From contig JAWNGF010000013.1 of the NCBI GenBank assembly GCA_037039685.1, forward strand, positions 827,001 to 891,000: a DNA stretch of 64,000 bases. The letters are read 5' to 3'. Below, piece after piece: positions 11,901 to 21,548 of the stretch (position 1 is the first letter of the stretch; every line of letters begins with the position of its first letter). Below the pieces are notes generated by a model. The model was given only the letters and a program-made list of their open reading frames with translations. It made no database searches and was not told where the DNA came from. The stretch comes from Ceratobasidium sp. AG-K. Lineage: Eukaryota > Basidiomycota > Agaricomycetes > Cantharellales > Ceratobasidiaceae. The translations under genes and the position numbers were made by a program.

Positions 11901-12195
11901 TTGCTACTACTCCAAAAAACACTCCCAACTCCACGCTTTAAATCTTTCTTGCCCTCTGCAATGCCTGCCGTCTCCCGCTCCACCATTGCCAACAACCTCA
12001 CCCGTGTCCTCGAGGGACCTGCCTTTGCCACGGCAAGGATCCTTGACTCCGGAGCCGCCCTTTACGTCTTCAAGAGGTCGCAACAAGGCTCGGGGAGAAT
12101 GCATTTCAGAGCCTCGGACGACATCCTCCACTCAGACCTGGGGGAATTCCAGTGGGTCGGGAAGAAATGGCCGACACGAATGCAGCTCCTACTAA
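8842..12195 (+). CDS. Element B Pol: RT, RNase H, integrase, chromodomain
   Basis: Open frame downstream of the frameshift; the first ATG in it is at 9097. Motifs in order: RT with KIDLRMGFNNIRI and catalytic IVYIDDIL near 9510-9535; RNase H with ETDASG and YTDHRNL; integrase zinc domain H..H..CETCQ; catalytic core with FDFVV, SDQGTTF and GITERINQ (D,D,E); a GPF/Y-type segment (KKHGPFVV...SHAYELDLP); chromodomain EYEVEKILDWK...YRVRWKGYG near 11660-11740; then a Ser/Pro-rich tail. All catalytic residues are present. Chromodomains of this class steer integration toward marked chromatin, which fits the nesting seen here. The last 235 bases overlap ORF3 in another frame. Confidence 0.95.
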   Translation, partial: NPVIDWKTKHISWRTEPIQARTASIDDLPEEFKEFADVFSEEKFKRISDHRPYDCAIDFKEGAELPKPARPIPLSPAESIALREYLDEEIAAGKIRPSKSPIASPCFFVKKPIDPKNPGAVRQLRLVQDLRGVNAITKDDRFPMPLMEDLLDKIKDAKIFSKIDLRMGFNNIRIREGDEWKTAFRTKEGLFEYVVMPFGLKNAPAIFQRYMNHIFHDLIDVCVIVYIDDILVFSKDRSQHTVDVRKVLKILLEENLFAKLPKCEFFVTKLTYTGLGISNSGISMEEEKVKAIKEWKEPRTVKQVQAFLGFANFYRRFVPNFSQLAKPLTTLTRKENKWEWGNDQQEAFVALKTEISKEPTLCHPNPDKPFFLETDASGVAMGAILSQRQDDGYLHPIAFLSKSFNEAQLNYDVHDKELMAIIESLTHWRLYLEGTRDPITIYTDHRNLQFWKEARTFNRRHARWHQLPASYNFDIIYCPGILSSKPDLLSRRSDHEDIPMPKQVMISAEKFKGFVGQVDTNIIETIKEAQEMDEGLAQIKEICNSRETLPKTLQHSAKDYDFKEGLLWFKGRIYVPEDKESRLAIMRIHHDSKIAGHQGQARTLELISRRYFWPGMKQSINRYVESCETCQRTKGSKSIVPIKPPEIPKGPWEDIAFDFVVKLPKSRGSDSILVVVDRFSRMAHFIPCKESHTASDLANLFITNVWKLHGFPKSTISDQGTTFNSKLMKAIYEKIGTSPGFSTAYHPQTDGITERINQWMEGWLRSFVNYRQDDWADLLPIAEFSYNLQKHRVTGSSPFEIVYGREPLWNISAEESTVPEANNITEKWRNIHDEAIASMETQRLPEEEPMNKYQEGDLVWLLGKNIQTKRPSKKLDNKKHGPFVVKRQIGSHAYELDLPATMRVHPVFHIDLLSPYKGDTDFSRNQPRPPPIITEEGEEEYEVEKILDWKETKDGLFYRVRWKGYGSEEDTEQRAEDFGHLSKIIKDLLRRHPKAPTPSNYTPGKIKGRGGKASSVTCKTCYYSKKHSQLHALNLSCPLQCLPSPAPPLPTTSPVSSRDLPLPRQGSLTPEPPFTSSRGRNKARGECISEPRTTSSTQTWGNSSGSGRNGRHECSSY

Positions 12196-12725
12196 AGGAC
12201 ATATTCGTCTGCCGAGGATGCGCCGCATTCCAGGTCTCGGAGGTCGTTCTCCTCTCCACCCACATGCTCGGAGTGGTTGAATGGGGACAAGAAGGGGCGT
12301 ACTCGAGCGAGTGGGTACCAGGTTACGACGGAAGGCAGCCAATGCTCCGACCTAGATGGAACGATGCCTGGGACGCCAACTACGAGAAGGACCTGAGCAA
12401 CTGGAGGATGGAGCGAGGCAGATACCAGAAGGAGAAGATCGAATGGGAGCCTTACTGGTGGAAGAAGGAGGAGACTGACGTGTCGGCATGGAAGGAGGCA
12501 GAGCCCGATGTGCGACAGTGGGACAAGGAGTTTGTGGAGGCCCAGGAGAGGGTTTTGGACTGGTCAAAAGCGGATTGGACAAAGGAGGAGACTTGGGAAG
12601 AATGGGAGAAGTTCTCGGACGAACCGGGAAATACCGTCTTCAATCCCATCGATCTGACCTTGGAGGACAAAGAGGGGTTGGAGGAGTTTATGCTGAAGAA
12701 GGAAAAGGACTGTGCAGTGCAGTAG
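11961..12725 (+). CDS. Element B ORF3 (type I), conserved extra protein of unknown function
   Basis: 254 residues starting ATG-CCT-GC inside the 3' end of pol, in a different frame, and ending just before the G-run. I do not recognise the family. Conserved in other elements of the window are: the start MPA; a segment GEFQWVGKKWPT near residue 60; the cysteine motif FVCRGCAAFQVSEVVLL near 75-90; and a Trp-rich charged half (EKDLSNWRMERGRYQKEKIE, EPYWW) followed by an acidic tail with NPI(D)L. There is no signal peptide or membrane segment, so an env-type role is unlikely. Counterparts are at 17166-18303 (A), 34878-36210 (E) and 60698-61461 (D, minus strand). Confidence 0.8.
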   Translation: MPAVSRSTIANNLTRVLEGPAFATARILDSGAALYVFKRSQQGSGRMHFRASDDILHSDLGEFQWVGKKWPTRMQLLLKDIFVCRGCAAFQVSEVVLLSTHMLGVVEWGQEGAYSSEWVPGYDGRQPMLRPRWNDAWDANYEKDLSNWRMERGRYQKEKIEWEPYWWKKEETDVSAWKEAEPDVRQWDKEFVEAQERVLDWSKADWTKEETWEEWEKFSDEPGNTVFNPIDLTLEDKEGLEEFMLKKEKDCAVQ

Positions 12726-12753
12726 GTCCGTTTAGGTCCCCCAAACGGACTCT

Positions 12754-12766
12754 TAGGGGGGAGTAA
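12754..12766 (+). other. Polypurine tract of element B
   Basis: A run of about 13 purine-rich bases with AGGGGGGAG lies directly before the 3' LTR. In this class it is the RNase H-resistant primer for plus-strand synthesis. Confidence 0.75.
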
Positions 12767-13222
12767 TGTCGTGAGCTAGCTCACTCCATCGGACTCGCCC
12801 GTTGTCTCGCCCGCCTGTCTCTCTCTTTCTGTTACGTTCCCGTTTCTGTTTGCCGCGTTGCCACCTTCTTGTGGTTATTCTGTTACATTGTGTAACGCGG
12901 CTGTGCTTTGTACGAGTCATGTCTGTTCATACAGCATGACTCACTTGGACACTCCTGACTGGTTGACTGCTGTGACTCATGTGGCTGCGTTCTGTATGAC
13001 TCGGCCGCCTCTTGAATATATATAGAGGACCAACAAGCCTGGTAACCCCAGCTTGTTTTGTCTCGTCAAAACATCCCCTTTGAGTGACACTCAGAACCAC
13101 CCCTACCCTCAAGAGCCTACAGACGCTTAAGTGTGTTGCGGTTCAAGAGGTCACTCAGGTCTTAGTGCCGTCCACTCTCCATCGCGGCTTGTCTCAGAGC
13201 CACCCAGAAGAAGCTTACGACA
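12767..13222 (+). repeat. 3' LTR of element B
   Basis: 456 bp, 99% identical to 5993-6448. The target duplication CAAGG follows at 13223-13227. Confidence 0.96.
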
Positions 13223-13227
13223 CAAGG

Positions 13228-13636
13228 CCTGAATCACTTCATCAAAGCAGAACTCGTTTGAGAAGAACTTAGGGACAGAACGGGAGCTGAACAACAAGAC
13301 CTTGAAGGATGGATCAACATTTCCCTACAAGCAGAAGAAATCAACAAACTGACCAATCTGGTTAGCACAAGAAAGAAGAACAAACAACAAACCCAAGCAG
13401 AGGGTTCCAGGACCACGAAACTGCAAGGGGACTTGGTCTCAAAAGAAGAGAAGAAACACCAAAGGGAAAACAACCTCTGCATCAAATGCGGGGACGCAGG
13501 GCACAATCTTGCTGACTGCAGAAGGGAATGGACCTACAAGGACAAAGGAAAGAAGCCTATGAAAGGAAAGGCTGCAGAAGTCAAAGATGAGAAAGTGGAT
13601 GAGAACGGATACACTGACTCTGAGTCAGAAAACTAG
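13228..13636 (+). pseudogene. Element A gag, C-terminal part with zinc knuckle
   Basis: This continues the frame broken by element B (FRQ|GLNHFIKAEL). A TGA at 13259-13261 (context gttTGAgaa, probably from CGA) interrupts it, then the frame runs through a Lys-rich stretch to the zinc knuckle CIKCGDAGHNLADC (CX2CX4HX4C) and an acidic tail ending in TAG. Pol begins 18 bases later in the -1 frame. The string tgtgtg(a/g)aga after the stop is shared with element B. Confidence 0.85.
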
Positions 13637-13653
13637 ATGGGCATCTCTCCACC

Positions 13654-16600
13654 GTGTGTGAAGATGCCCCAATATCCTCTTTGCAAAATGTATACTATTG
13701 CAAGGCTATGAATGAAACTCCCATGGTATATACAACAGCAGAGGGAATCACAGAAAAAATCTTGACTCTCATCAACTCTGGCTCATCTAGAAACTTCATT
13801 GATCTGAGGTTTGCCAAAGAAAACAAGATCCCCTTGACCAAATTACAAAGTCCCAGGAGCATCAAAACCATCAATGGAAAAACACAAAAGGATCAGATCC
13901 AGTATAGATGCAAGCTGGAATTTGATCTAGAAGGAAGAACCTTTAACCAAAAATTCTATGTCATGAATACCGGCACACAACCCATGATATTGGGCATGCT
14001 GTGGTTGAAGGAAACCAACCCTGAAATATCCCAGTCTCCTGTCCCAATCAAATGGAAAACAGAAGATCCCCTTGTCACCAAAGCAGGAATACTTCAGGAA
14101 CTACCAAAGGAGCTTGAAGAATTCAAAGACATCTTTGATGAGGAGAAGTACAACAAACTCCCTGAACATAGGGAATGGGATTGTAGAATCAAGTTCTATG
14201 ATGACAACTGGCTTCCAAAATCAAAGACAGCCTATCCTCTGTCACCAAGGGAAAGAGAAGCAACAAGGGAGTATATTGAGACCAAACTCCAGTCAGGGCA
14301 TATCAGACCCAGCAAATCTCCCCTGGCTGCGATTCTTTTCTTTGTCAAGAAGGCCCTGAAAAAGGGACAAACCATCCCCGATCTACAACCAGTTGTTGAC
14401 TACAGAGGAGCAAATGAAGAAACTCTCCTGGACTGCTATCCTATCCCTCTTCTCAAATAACTGCTGGAGATATTCAATAAGAATGGAGAAAGTTCAAAGG
14501 AAGAATTATTCATCACTTTGCTTGATCTGAAGAATGGCTTTTGGAATGTCAGAACCAGAGAAGGAGACAAAAGGAAAACAGCATTTATCACCTCAGAAGG
14601 ACTTTTTGAATGCACCATGATGGCCTTTGGCCTCAAAAACGCACACTCTACTCTCCAAAGAATGATGGACCATATCTTCAGGGACATGATTGGAGTGAAG
14701 ATCATGATTTACATTGATGACATCCTTATTATTTCTTGAGGGAGAAACCAACACACTAGAGACATCAAGGAAGTCTTGCAATGATTGAGGAAGAACAACC
14801 TCTTTGGAAACCTGAAGAAGTGTACCTTCTATGAAAAAAGGGCCAATTGGGTTGGATTTGTCATTGACAAGGGCAGCATTTCCATGAACAAAGACAAGAT
14901 CAAGGCTATCCAGGAATGGCCCATTCCCAAAACCATGAAACAACTACAGGCGTTCATTGGTTTCTGCAACTTCTATAGGAGATTTGTGGTGGCCTTATCT
15001 TTGGTTGTCAAACCCCTGACCCAATTGACAAGAAAGGACAAGAAGTGGGAATGGAATGCAGAACACCAAGAAGCCTTTGACTCCCTGAAAGATCTCATAT
15101 CAAGAGAACCAGTGCTTGCACATCCTGATGAATCAAAACAGTACTTCCTTCAAACTGATGCCTCAGGAGTTGCAATGGGGCTATTCTTAGTCAACAACAA
15201 AAGGATGGATGCTTACATCTGGTAGGGTTTCTATCAAAAAGCTTCAAGGAAGCAGAGCTCAATTACGACACATGACAAGGAGCTTCTTGCCATCATAGAG
15301 GCATTGCAACACTGGCGCATTCACCTAGAACGGACAAAGGAACCAATAGTGATCTACACAGATCACAAAAATCTTACTTACTGGCAGAAGGCCAGCACCT
15401 TCAACCAACAACACAACAGATGGCTCCTCATGCTGGCAAGCTACAATTTTGAAATCCACTACAGACCTGGCAAAATGTCAGAGAAACTGGACATTCTTTC
15501 CCAAAGAAGTGATCACAATGACATTGCCTCTGCGGAACAAGTGATGATCTCTGCCAAAAACTTCAAGGGATTCTCAGCCATGATGAGCAACAACATTATT
15601 GCAGAGATCAAAGAGGCCCTTGAAGAAGATGAAAGCCTGGAGACCCTGATCAAAAGTACCAAGGGAAAAGAAGATCTACCCCCCTCTGTGAAAAAGCAGT
15701 TCAAGGACTATGAAATGAGTGAAGATCTCCTCTGGTACCAAGGAAGAATTGTGGTACCAGACAAAAAGGACATCAAATTGAAACTTCTCAAGCTCTATCA
15801 TGACTCGCCCATTGCTGGCCACCAAGGACAAGCCAGAACTTTAGCACTCATTGCAAGATACTACTATTGGCCAGGCATGAAAGCCCAAGTCAACAAGTAT
15901 GTTGACAGCTGCAAAGCATGCCAAAGGGGGAAAGGGAGCAAAGGGCACCTACCACTCAAACCCTTGCCCATTCCGGAGAAACTGTGGGAAAATATTGCAT
16001 ATGATTTCATAGTGAAACTACCAATGTCACAAGAGTTTGACCATGTCCTTGTTGTTATGGACTGCTTTTCCAGAATGGCACACTTCATCCCCTGCAAGGA
16101 GTCCACAAACTCAGAAGAGCTAGCCAATATCTTTGTGAAGGAAGTTTGGCATCTTCATGGTTTACCCAAAACCACAGTCTTGGATAGAGGAACCACCTTC
16201 AATTCTCACTTCTTGGAAGCTGTCTACAAGCGGCTGGGAATTCAAGGAACTTTCTCCACCACCTTCCACCCCAAAACAGATGGACTGGTAGAAAGAACAA
16301 ACCAGTGGCTTGAAGGTTGGATCTGCATCTTTGGGAATTGCAAGCAAGATGACTGGGCAAAATGGTTACCCATTGCTGAGTTCTGCCACAACAACCACAA
16401 AAACCAAGTTACAAACAAATCTCCCTTTGAAGTCATCTATGGCATGACTCCCAAATGGTCTATAGAGGACTATGTGACTCACTCCCCAGAAGGACACAAG
16501 TGGACAAAGGATATGGAGGCTGTGTGGGAGGAAACAAAGGCTCTGATGGAATAACATCAATCAAAGGAAGAAACCCCAAAAGCACAATACAAGGAAGGGG

Positions 16601-18303
16601 ACAATGTCTGGCTCTTGACTACCAACATCACCACAAGACACCCAAGCAAGAAGCTTGACGACAAGAAGACAGGCCCCTTTGTTGTGAAAAAACAAATCTC
16701 TTCACATGCCTATCAACTTGATCTTCCCAAGTCCATGCATATCCACAACGTCTTCCATGGAAACATGCTGACCCCCTATACTGAAGATCTGGACTTCCAA
16801 CAAAATCAGCCCCAACCTCCATCAATCATGACTGAAGAAGGCAAAGAAGAGTATGAAGTTGAGAAGATTTTAGATTGGTATCAAGACCCTGATGGACTGA
16901 AATACCACATCAGATGGAAAGGTTATAGTCCTCTGGAACAAACAGAAGAACTGGTGGAAAACTTTGCTGAGCTGACTCATGTCATGAGAAAGTTCCAAAG
17001 GGACTTTCCCACCAGCCCACTTCCTCCAAATTTCACTTCCTCAGAGTACAAAAAGGCAAAGGGGAAAGCAGCAGAAATCATCACTCCAGCTTTTCAGCCA
17101 ACTACCACTAGTTCACTGCCAAACCCTCCCCCCCTTTCAAAAAAATGTTTACCTCTTGAACAAAGATGCCTGCCTCTTGCACTGCTTCCACCACCGTTGT
17201 CACCTGGGCCTCCAGATACAAGAAGGCTACAGCCTACAAGAAGGCCCTCATGCTCACTGGAACAGGTGGGTATGCCATCAACAACAGGAACACTGCCCCC
17301 TGGTCCCTCAATGAGGCCAAAGCCCTTGCCAAGCAGCTCAAACCAGGCATCCAACTGGGGTACATCCCCCTGCAAGAACAAACAACCATCAAATGGGACA
17401 AGGAACGCAAGTCCCTCATTGTCCCCTGCCTGGGCTCCTTACTCTGGGTCAGCCACCCATATGCCTGGCCCTCCAACCCCACCAACATTGGCTGCAGCAA
17501 GTACTACCACTGCCATGGCTGCATTGGACTTACAGTCTGCAACATGGTTCTCAAGAGTGCTGATGCCTGGAACCAAGACACTGGGTACAAGTGGGAAGGG
17601 GACCAGTGGTTCAAGCAAGAAGAAGATCCTCACCTTGCCCTTGCTGACAGACACTGCAACAAGGAAGGAATCTGGTGGCGCCCATGCACCATGGACTTTG
17701 AGTCAGGATGGTCAACAGACTGTGAGTTCTAACAGCTACCTACTCCCTCAAACACTTACCCTAGAGATGATCCCTCCTTCAATGCCATTGACTGGTCAAA
17801 AGGAGCCAATTGAAGTGGCCATGTCAACATGGCAGGACAACCCATGGAGCACAACAACAAGGAAGCCATTGAAGTCCCCTGCACCCCCAAGTTCCAATAC
17901 CAGGGACAACGTCAAACAGGAATGGGAGGCCACCTGGGACAAGGCCCAGGCAAATGTTGAAGGCCTCATTGCAGACATTGGCAATGCCATTGCAAACATG
18001 GAGCCACACCCCCCAGCTGATCAAATGCCATGTGATGCCAATGTCCTTGAGGCCTACCACCTTGTTCAATGTGGATCTTGGTCTGTTGAGCAGCTCAACA
18101 AATGGCTCCACCATAGACAAGAACAGTGGTCCAGGTGGGAAACACTGGAACTCAAGCGCCTACAACAACTCCACCAAGAGGAGCTTGATCACCTCTACCA
18201 GGAAAAGTGGGACCAAATGAACAAGGTCCTTGAGGTGGACATGCATGCTCTGGTGGAATGTGTTGGGTGGTTGGAGTTGAAGGAATGGGTCACCCACAAA
18301 TAG
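13654..18303 (+). pseudogene. Element A pro-pol (protease, RT, RNase H, integrase, chromodomain)
   Basis: One ancestral frame can be followed with interruptions. The protease has LINSGSS, where the catalytic Asp is Asn (AAC at 13774-13776). RT keeps YIDDILII but has stops at 14458 (TAA), 14737 (TGA) and 14782 (TGA). Two small frameshifts lie near 15210 and 15268. RNase H and integrase run from 15304 with the zinc motif H..H..CKACQ, YDFIV, LDRGTTF and LVERTNQ, then a stop at 16552. The chromodomain (EYEVEKILDWY...YHIRWKGYS) is near 16850-16930. The frame then stays open to 18303, but beyond about 17100 it overlaps ORF3. The part after about 17905 looks like ORF3 coding shifted into this frame. 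Not functional. Confidence 0.9.
17166..18303 (+). pseudogene. Element A ORF3 (type I, degenerate)
   Basis: Starts ATG-CCT-GC like the other type I copies, overlapping pol. The shared core is visible as LGSLLWVSHPYAWP near residue 88 and the cysteine motif YHCHGCIGLTVCNMVL near 115-130, followed by Trp-rich sequence. The frame meets TAA at 17730 and TGA at about 17812. A shift near 17905 moves the coding signal into the pol frame, where a Trp/Glu/Gln-rich, probably helical segment (EWEATWDKAQANVEG, WLHHRQEQWSRWETL) runs to 18303. This C-terminal half does not closely match element B, so it may have diverged or been replaced. Confidence 0.65.
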
Positions 18304-18343
18304 GCAAGTGCCCTCCACTACACTTGCCTTTGTGGGGGGGCAA

Positions 18344-18841
18344 TGTTGTGACCCGTCCCTCCTTCTGTCTCTGTTTGCGGACTTGTGGCTTGTACTGGTG
18401 CCTTAAGTGCCCTTTCTCTTTGTTGTGCCCTCTCCCTTGTTTAGTAAGGTGTATGGATGATGTGTCACCATGAGTCATATGACTCATGCTGTTTTCTATT
18501 GGCTGGCCTGCGCAGCCCCCTTTATGACTTGGACTTTGACTCAGACATGTGACTCATGTATTTACTTTGACTCACCCACTTTCAGAGTATATATACTGGC
18601 TTGCAAGCATGGTCATCCCCAGCTTGCTTTGCCTTGTCAACTCTCCCTGCAGTGTGAACAGAGGCACTTGGCTACTTAGCCTTTAGCACAGCCACTTGGA
18701 CTTAGGAGCTAGTGACTTGTACTGACAAGGTTAGCATTTGTCCACCTTAGTGATATAGTCTTAGAAGACTTATCACATATTATCCTCACATCTCAAAGGC
18801 CATTAGTGGTCGTCAACCATAGGCATTAGCAGGTTGCAACA
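18344..18841 (+). repeat. 3' LTR of element A
   Basis: 498 bp, preceded by the G-run tgtggggggg at about 18331-18340. It is longer than the 5' LTR by about 31 bp because of an extra 'gactca'-containing segment near 18543-18573. The target duplication GGTTC follows at 18842-18846. Confidence 0.95.
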
Positions 18842-18846
18842 GGTTC

Positions 18847-19053
18847 CCTAGTGTGATAGGTACAATGTGCAGCATCTCCAATGAAGATGGTCCGCAAGTT
18901 GTGGCCAGGGTATATGTGTTGCTCTTGAAGGATGGGAAGATGGTGCATACAAGTGCAGCAAAGGTGTTGCATGGAGTGGTAGTGGAGTTGTGTGCAATTG
19001 TGGGAGAAACATTGTTTGAGCACTGGGTACCATTTATCCATATCAGTTGCTAG
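18847..19053 (+). pseudogene. TPR-CHAT protein, C-terminal part
   Basis: Resumes the CHAT frame exactly where element A split it (MLMAGF|PSVIGTMCSISNEDGP). It ends with HWVPFIHISC and TAG, close to the usual WVPF(I/V)HIG terminus of the family. Together with 830-3663 it forms one gene remnant. The 140 bp after it (19054-19193) hold nothing I recognise. Confidence 0.88.
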
Positions 19054-19193
19054 TCTGATTATGTTGTCACTTGGTTCAAGATTACAATGATGACAGATTT
19101 GTATGATAGGAATATACAAACAATGGATCAAAATGTACTCCAGCAACTGGCACAGATATCTATATTGTGCTTTGCCAATGCAAAGCTACACAA

Positions 19194-19669
19194 TGTCAGA
19201 GCCTGACAACAACAGAAGGATAAAACTCAATACACAAAGGGATGAGCAATGCCTCAAAGACAGTTTAGAGGTAGGTTGTGACAACATGCAGGAGTTGGAG
19301 TAAGGTGCACTTGGCTAAAGAGCCTGGGCAATGACTAGCTGCTAACCACAAAGGGTCTTTGGCTAGGTAGAGTTGGAATGGTACTTGTATTGAGACAAGT
19401 GGTCAAGTTCTGAGGTTTAAGCCTCAAACTCTCCCATGTTATATACAGGAAAGATGCCAAGACTTAGGGTCTGATGGTGTGATGTAGAATAATCAAACAA
19501 CAGTACAATGGTGCAAGAATATTACTAAGTCTGAGTTACACAACATTGAAGAGTGACAAAACAATTAGATGTTACATCACCTGACTGTGGTAATCTCAAA
19601 AATGGTGCATATATCCAAATAAACTTGACTTAGAGAAATAATGTGGTCCTGATCCCTTGGGTCATGACA
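19194..19669 (-). repeat. 3' LTR of element C
   Basis: 476 bp, nearly identical to 29551-30026. The G-run AAGGGGGGGAAG (minus strand) lies at about 19670-19682. Confidence 0.93.
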
Positions 19670-19680
19670 CTTCCCCCCCT

Positions 19681-21316
19681 TCAAGGTCCAACTGTGTTGG
19701 GGTGACATTTGTGGAATTCTTGTATGAGTCTGGGGGCATTGGCCAGGTGGGCTTTTGGTTCCCATTTATTGTCTTCTGGTCCATAGCCTTTCCACTTGAC
19801 ATAGTATTCCAGCTGTCTTCCCTTTTTGTGTGAATCAAGGATCTCCTTCACTTCATATTCTTCTTTGCCTTCAGGAGTGATTACTGGTGGTAGTGCAACC
19901 AGGTCCCTGTTGTAGTCATCCTCTGGTTTTGCATGTAGGAGTGCAGTGTGGAATACAGGGTGCACCTCCATGGATTTGGGTAGTTCCAATTGGTATGAGT
20001 ATTTCCCTATTTGTTCCAATACTTTATAAGATCCTGAACACTTGTGTTCCAGTTTATTGGATGGGCAAGATGTTTGGATGTTGGTGCCATCAAGATAGAC
20101 TTTTGAACCAATAGATAATGTAGGGGTGTCTTGTTGCTTCTGGTTATAATAGTATGCATGATTTGATTGTGGCAGTGAGAGTGCTGCCTTCACCTCATCA
20201 ACATTGCTTTTAATGAATTTGGCAAGTTCATCTGCTTGAGGTATTATTCCTTGTTCAATATTGCCCACAGTGAATTGAGGGTTGTAACCATGGCATAGGA
20301 AGAATGGGGAATGTTTGAACCCCGAGTGCTTTCCATTATTGTAAGAAAACTCCACTGGAGGTAATGCTGCAACCCAATTGTCTTGCCTATGATTGATGTA
20401 ATGGCAAAGGTATATTTTGACCAATTGGTTGAGGCACTCACTTTGTCCATTGACTTGGGGGGAATATGCAGTGGAGAAATGTGGCTTGATTCCTAATTGC
20501 TTGTAAGCTTGGCAAAGGAGTTTGGCATTGAAATTGGGGCCTCTGTCTGAGATGGTTGTCTTTGGTAGCCCATGGAGTTTCTACACAAAGTTAACAAGAA
20601 GGTTTGTGACATCTACTGCTGTTGCTTTGGAGTGCATTGGTATAAAATGGACCATCTTTGAAAGACAATCTACCACAGTGAGAATTGTGTTGTATCCTTC
20701 TGATTTTGGCAGGCCAACAATTAAGTCATATGTGATTTCTTCCCAAGGCTTACTGGGTAGTTCAATGGGTTGTAATATTCCCATTGGTGCCTGGTTGGAA
20801 TGTTTGCTCCTAATGCAGGAGTTGCATGCTTGAATATATTTGGTGACCACTTGCTTCATGCCTGACCAGTAATAGTCACTTGCTAGCAAGTCCAGAGTGT
20901 GGAATTGTCCAGGGTGTCCAGCAGCAGGGTTATCATGGCAGCTTTCTAGGACTGCTTCCCAGATTTTGGGTTCATTGGGTACATAAATGCAGCCATGGTA
21001 GTATAGTAACCCATCCTTCAGCAACCATCCTTTAACCAGCATGTCTCTTTCCAGAGATTGAAGGAACTTGGAGACAGACTTATCATCATGTAGAGCATCC
21101 CTGATCATGCCATTTAAGTCTGCATCTGGTTGAATTGCTGAAATAAACAGCTCTGCCTGGATGAGAGGCAGGGCTTCACCCCCCCCTTTAGCCTCCTCCC
21201 TGAGCTCTTCCTGATGCAACAGGATATCAGCTTTTTGGTTTTGGGTGCCAGGTGTGTGTATGATTTGGAAGTTGAAATCTGCCAGGAGTCCCATCCATCT
21301 AGCTTGTCTTTGGTTC
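19681..21316 (-). pseudogene. Element C pol: integrase and chromodomain
   Basis: Read on the minus strand. After the insertion point the frame continues as DLNQRQARWMGLL...FQI (end of RNase H), then the integrase zinc motif (H..H, CNSC), TYDLIV, a stop at about 20580 (NFV*KLHGLPK), ISDRGPNF, QVNGQSE, GS.KV.LDG, and the chromodomain EYEVKEILDSH...YYVKWKGYG. The frame stops at NTVGP next to the G-run. The canonical Glu region is degraded but recognisable. The upstream part of the same gene continues at 23316. Confidence 0.88.
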
Positions 21317-21548
21317 AAATCTGTTATGACATCATAACATTTATCCCAATTTTATATCTTTTTTCCAAAACACTTTTCTTTTTTGGTACAATTATCTTGT
21401 CCAGATCATGTGATGTATTTGTCTTTCCTTTGGCAATCAGTGGTGCTTCTGATAAGCCAAGTCATATTGAATTGGATCATGTATTTGATATAGATAAGGA
21501 TTTCCCATGTTGCCTCTGTTGATACAGGGCAGTGCACTCTCATGTATA

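Larger units (their letters stand above)
5993..13222 (+). mobile_element. Ty3/gypsy chromovirus B (young, nearly intact)
   Basis: Complete 7.23 kb element: LTRs of 456 bp each (5993-6448, 12767-13222) differing at only four positions, and target duplication CAAGG at 5988-5992 and 13223-13227. It has a 29 bp leader, gag, pro-pol with chromodomain, a third ORF and a G-rich tract before the 3' LTR. It is CpG-rich, unlike nearly everything around it. The only inactivating lesion I see is one extra A in AAAA at 8840-8843. It sits inside gag of element A, whose frame joins exactly across it (CAA GG|C CTG). Confidence 0.97.
3664..18841 (+). mobile_element. Ty3/gypsy chromovirus A (degenerate, contains element B)
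   Basis: The boundaries are LTRs 3664-4130 and 18344-18841 (TGTTGTGACC...TTGCAACA), flanked by the 5 bp target duplication GGTTC at 3659-3663 and 18842-18846. Without nested element B the unit is about 7.9 kb. Order: LTR, self-complementary primer site, gag, protease, RT, RNase H, integrase, chromodomain, ORF3, G-run, LTR. Many stops and frameshifts inactivate it. The LTRs differ by roughly a dozen substitutions, and the 3' copy has an extra internal segment of about 31 bp near 18543-18573, so A is clearly older than B. It split a TPR-CHAT gene. Confidence 0.95.

Noticed and set aside
11961..12725. ORF3 of element B as an envelope gene
   Set aside because: No signal peptide, membrane segment or glycosylation-rich ectodomain; Trp-rich charged sequence instead.
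18470..18679. Plus-strand frame in the 3' LTR of A, similar to one at 3790-3975
   Set aside because: LTR repeat, overlaps the promoter and RNA start.
830..19053. The 15.2 kb gap in the TPR-CHAT gene as an intron
   Set aside because: It has LTRs, a 5 bp target duplication and retroelement genes, and lacks splice sites at the junctions.
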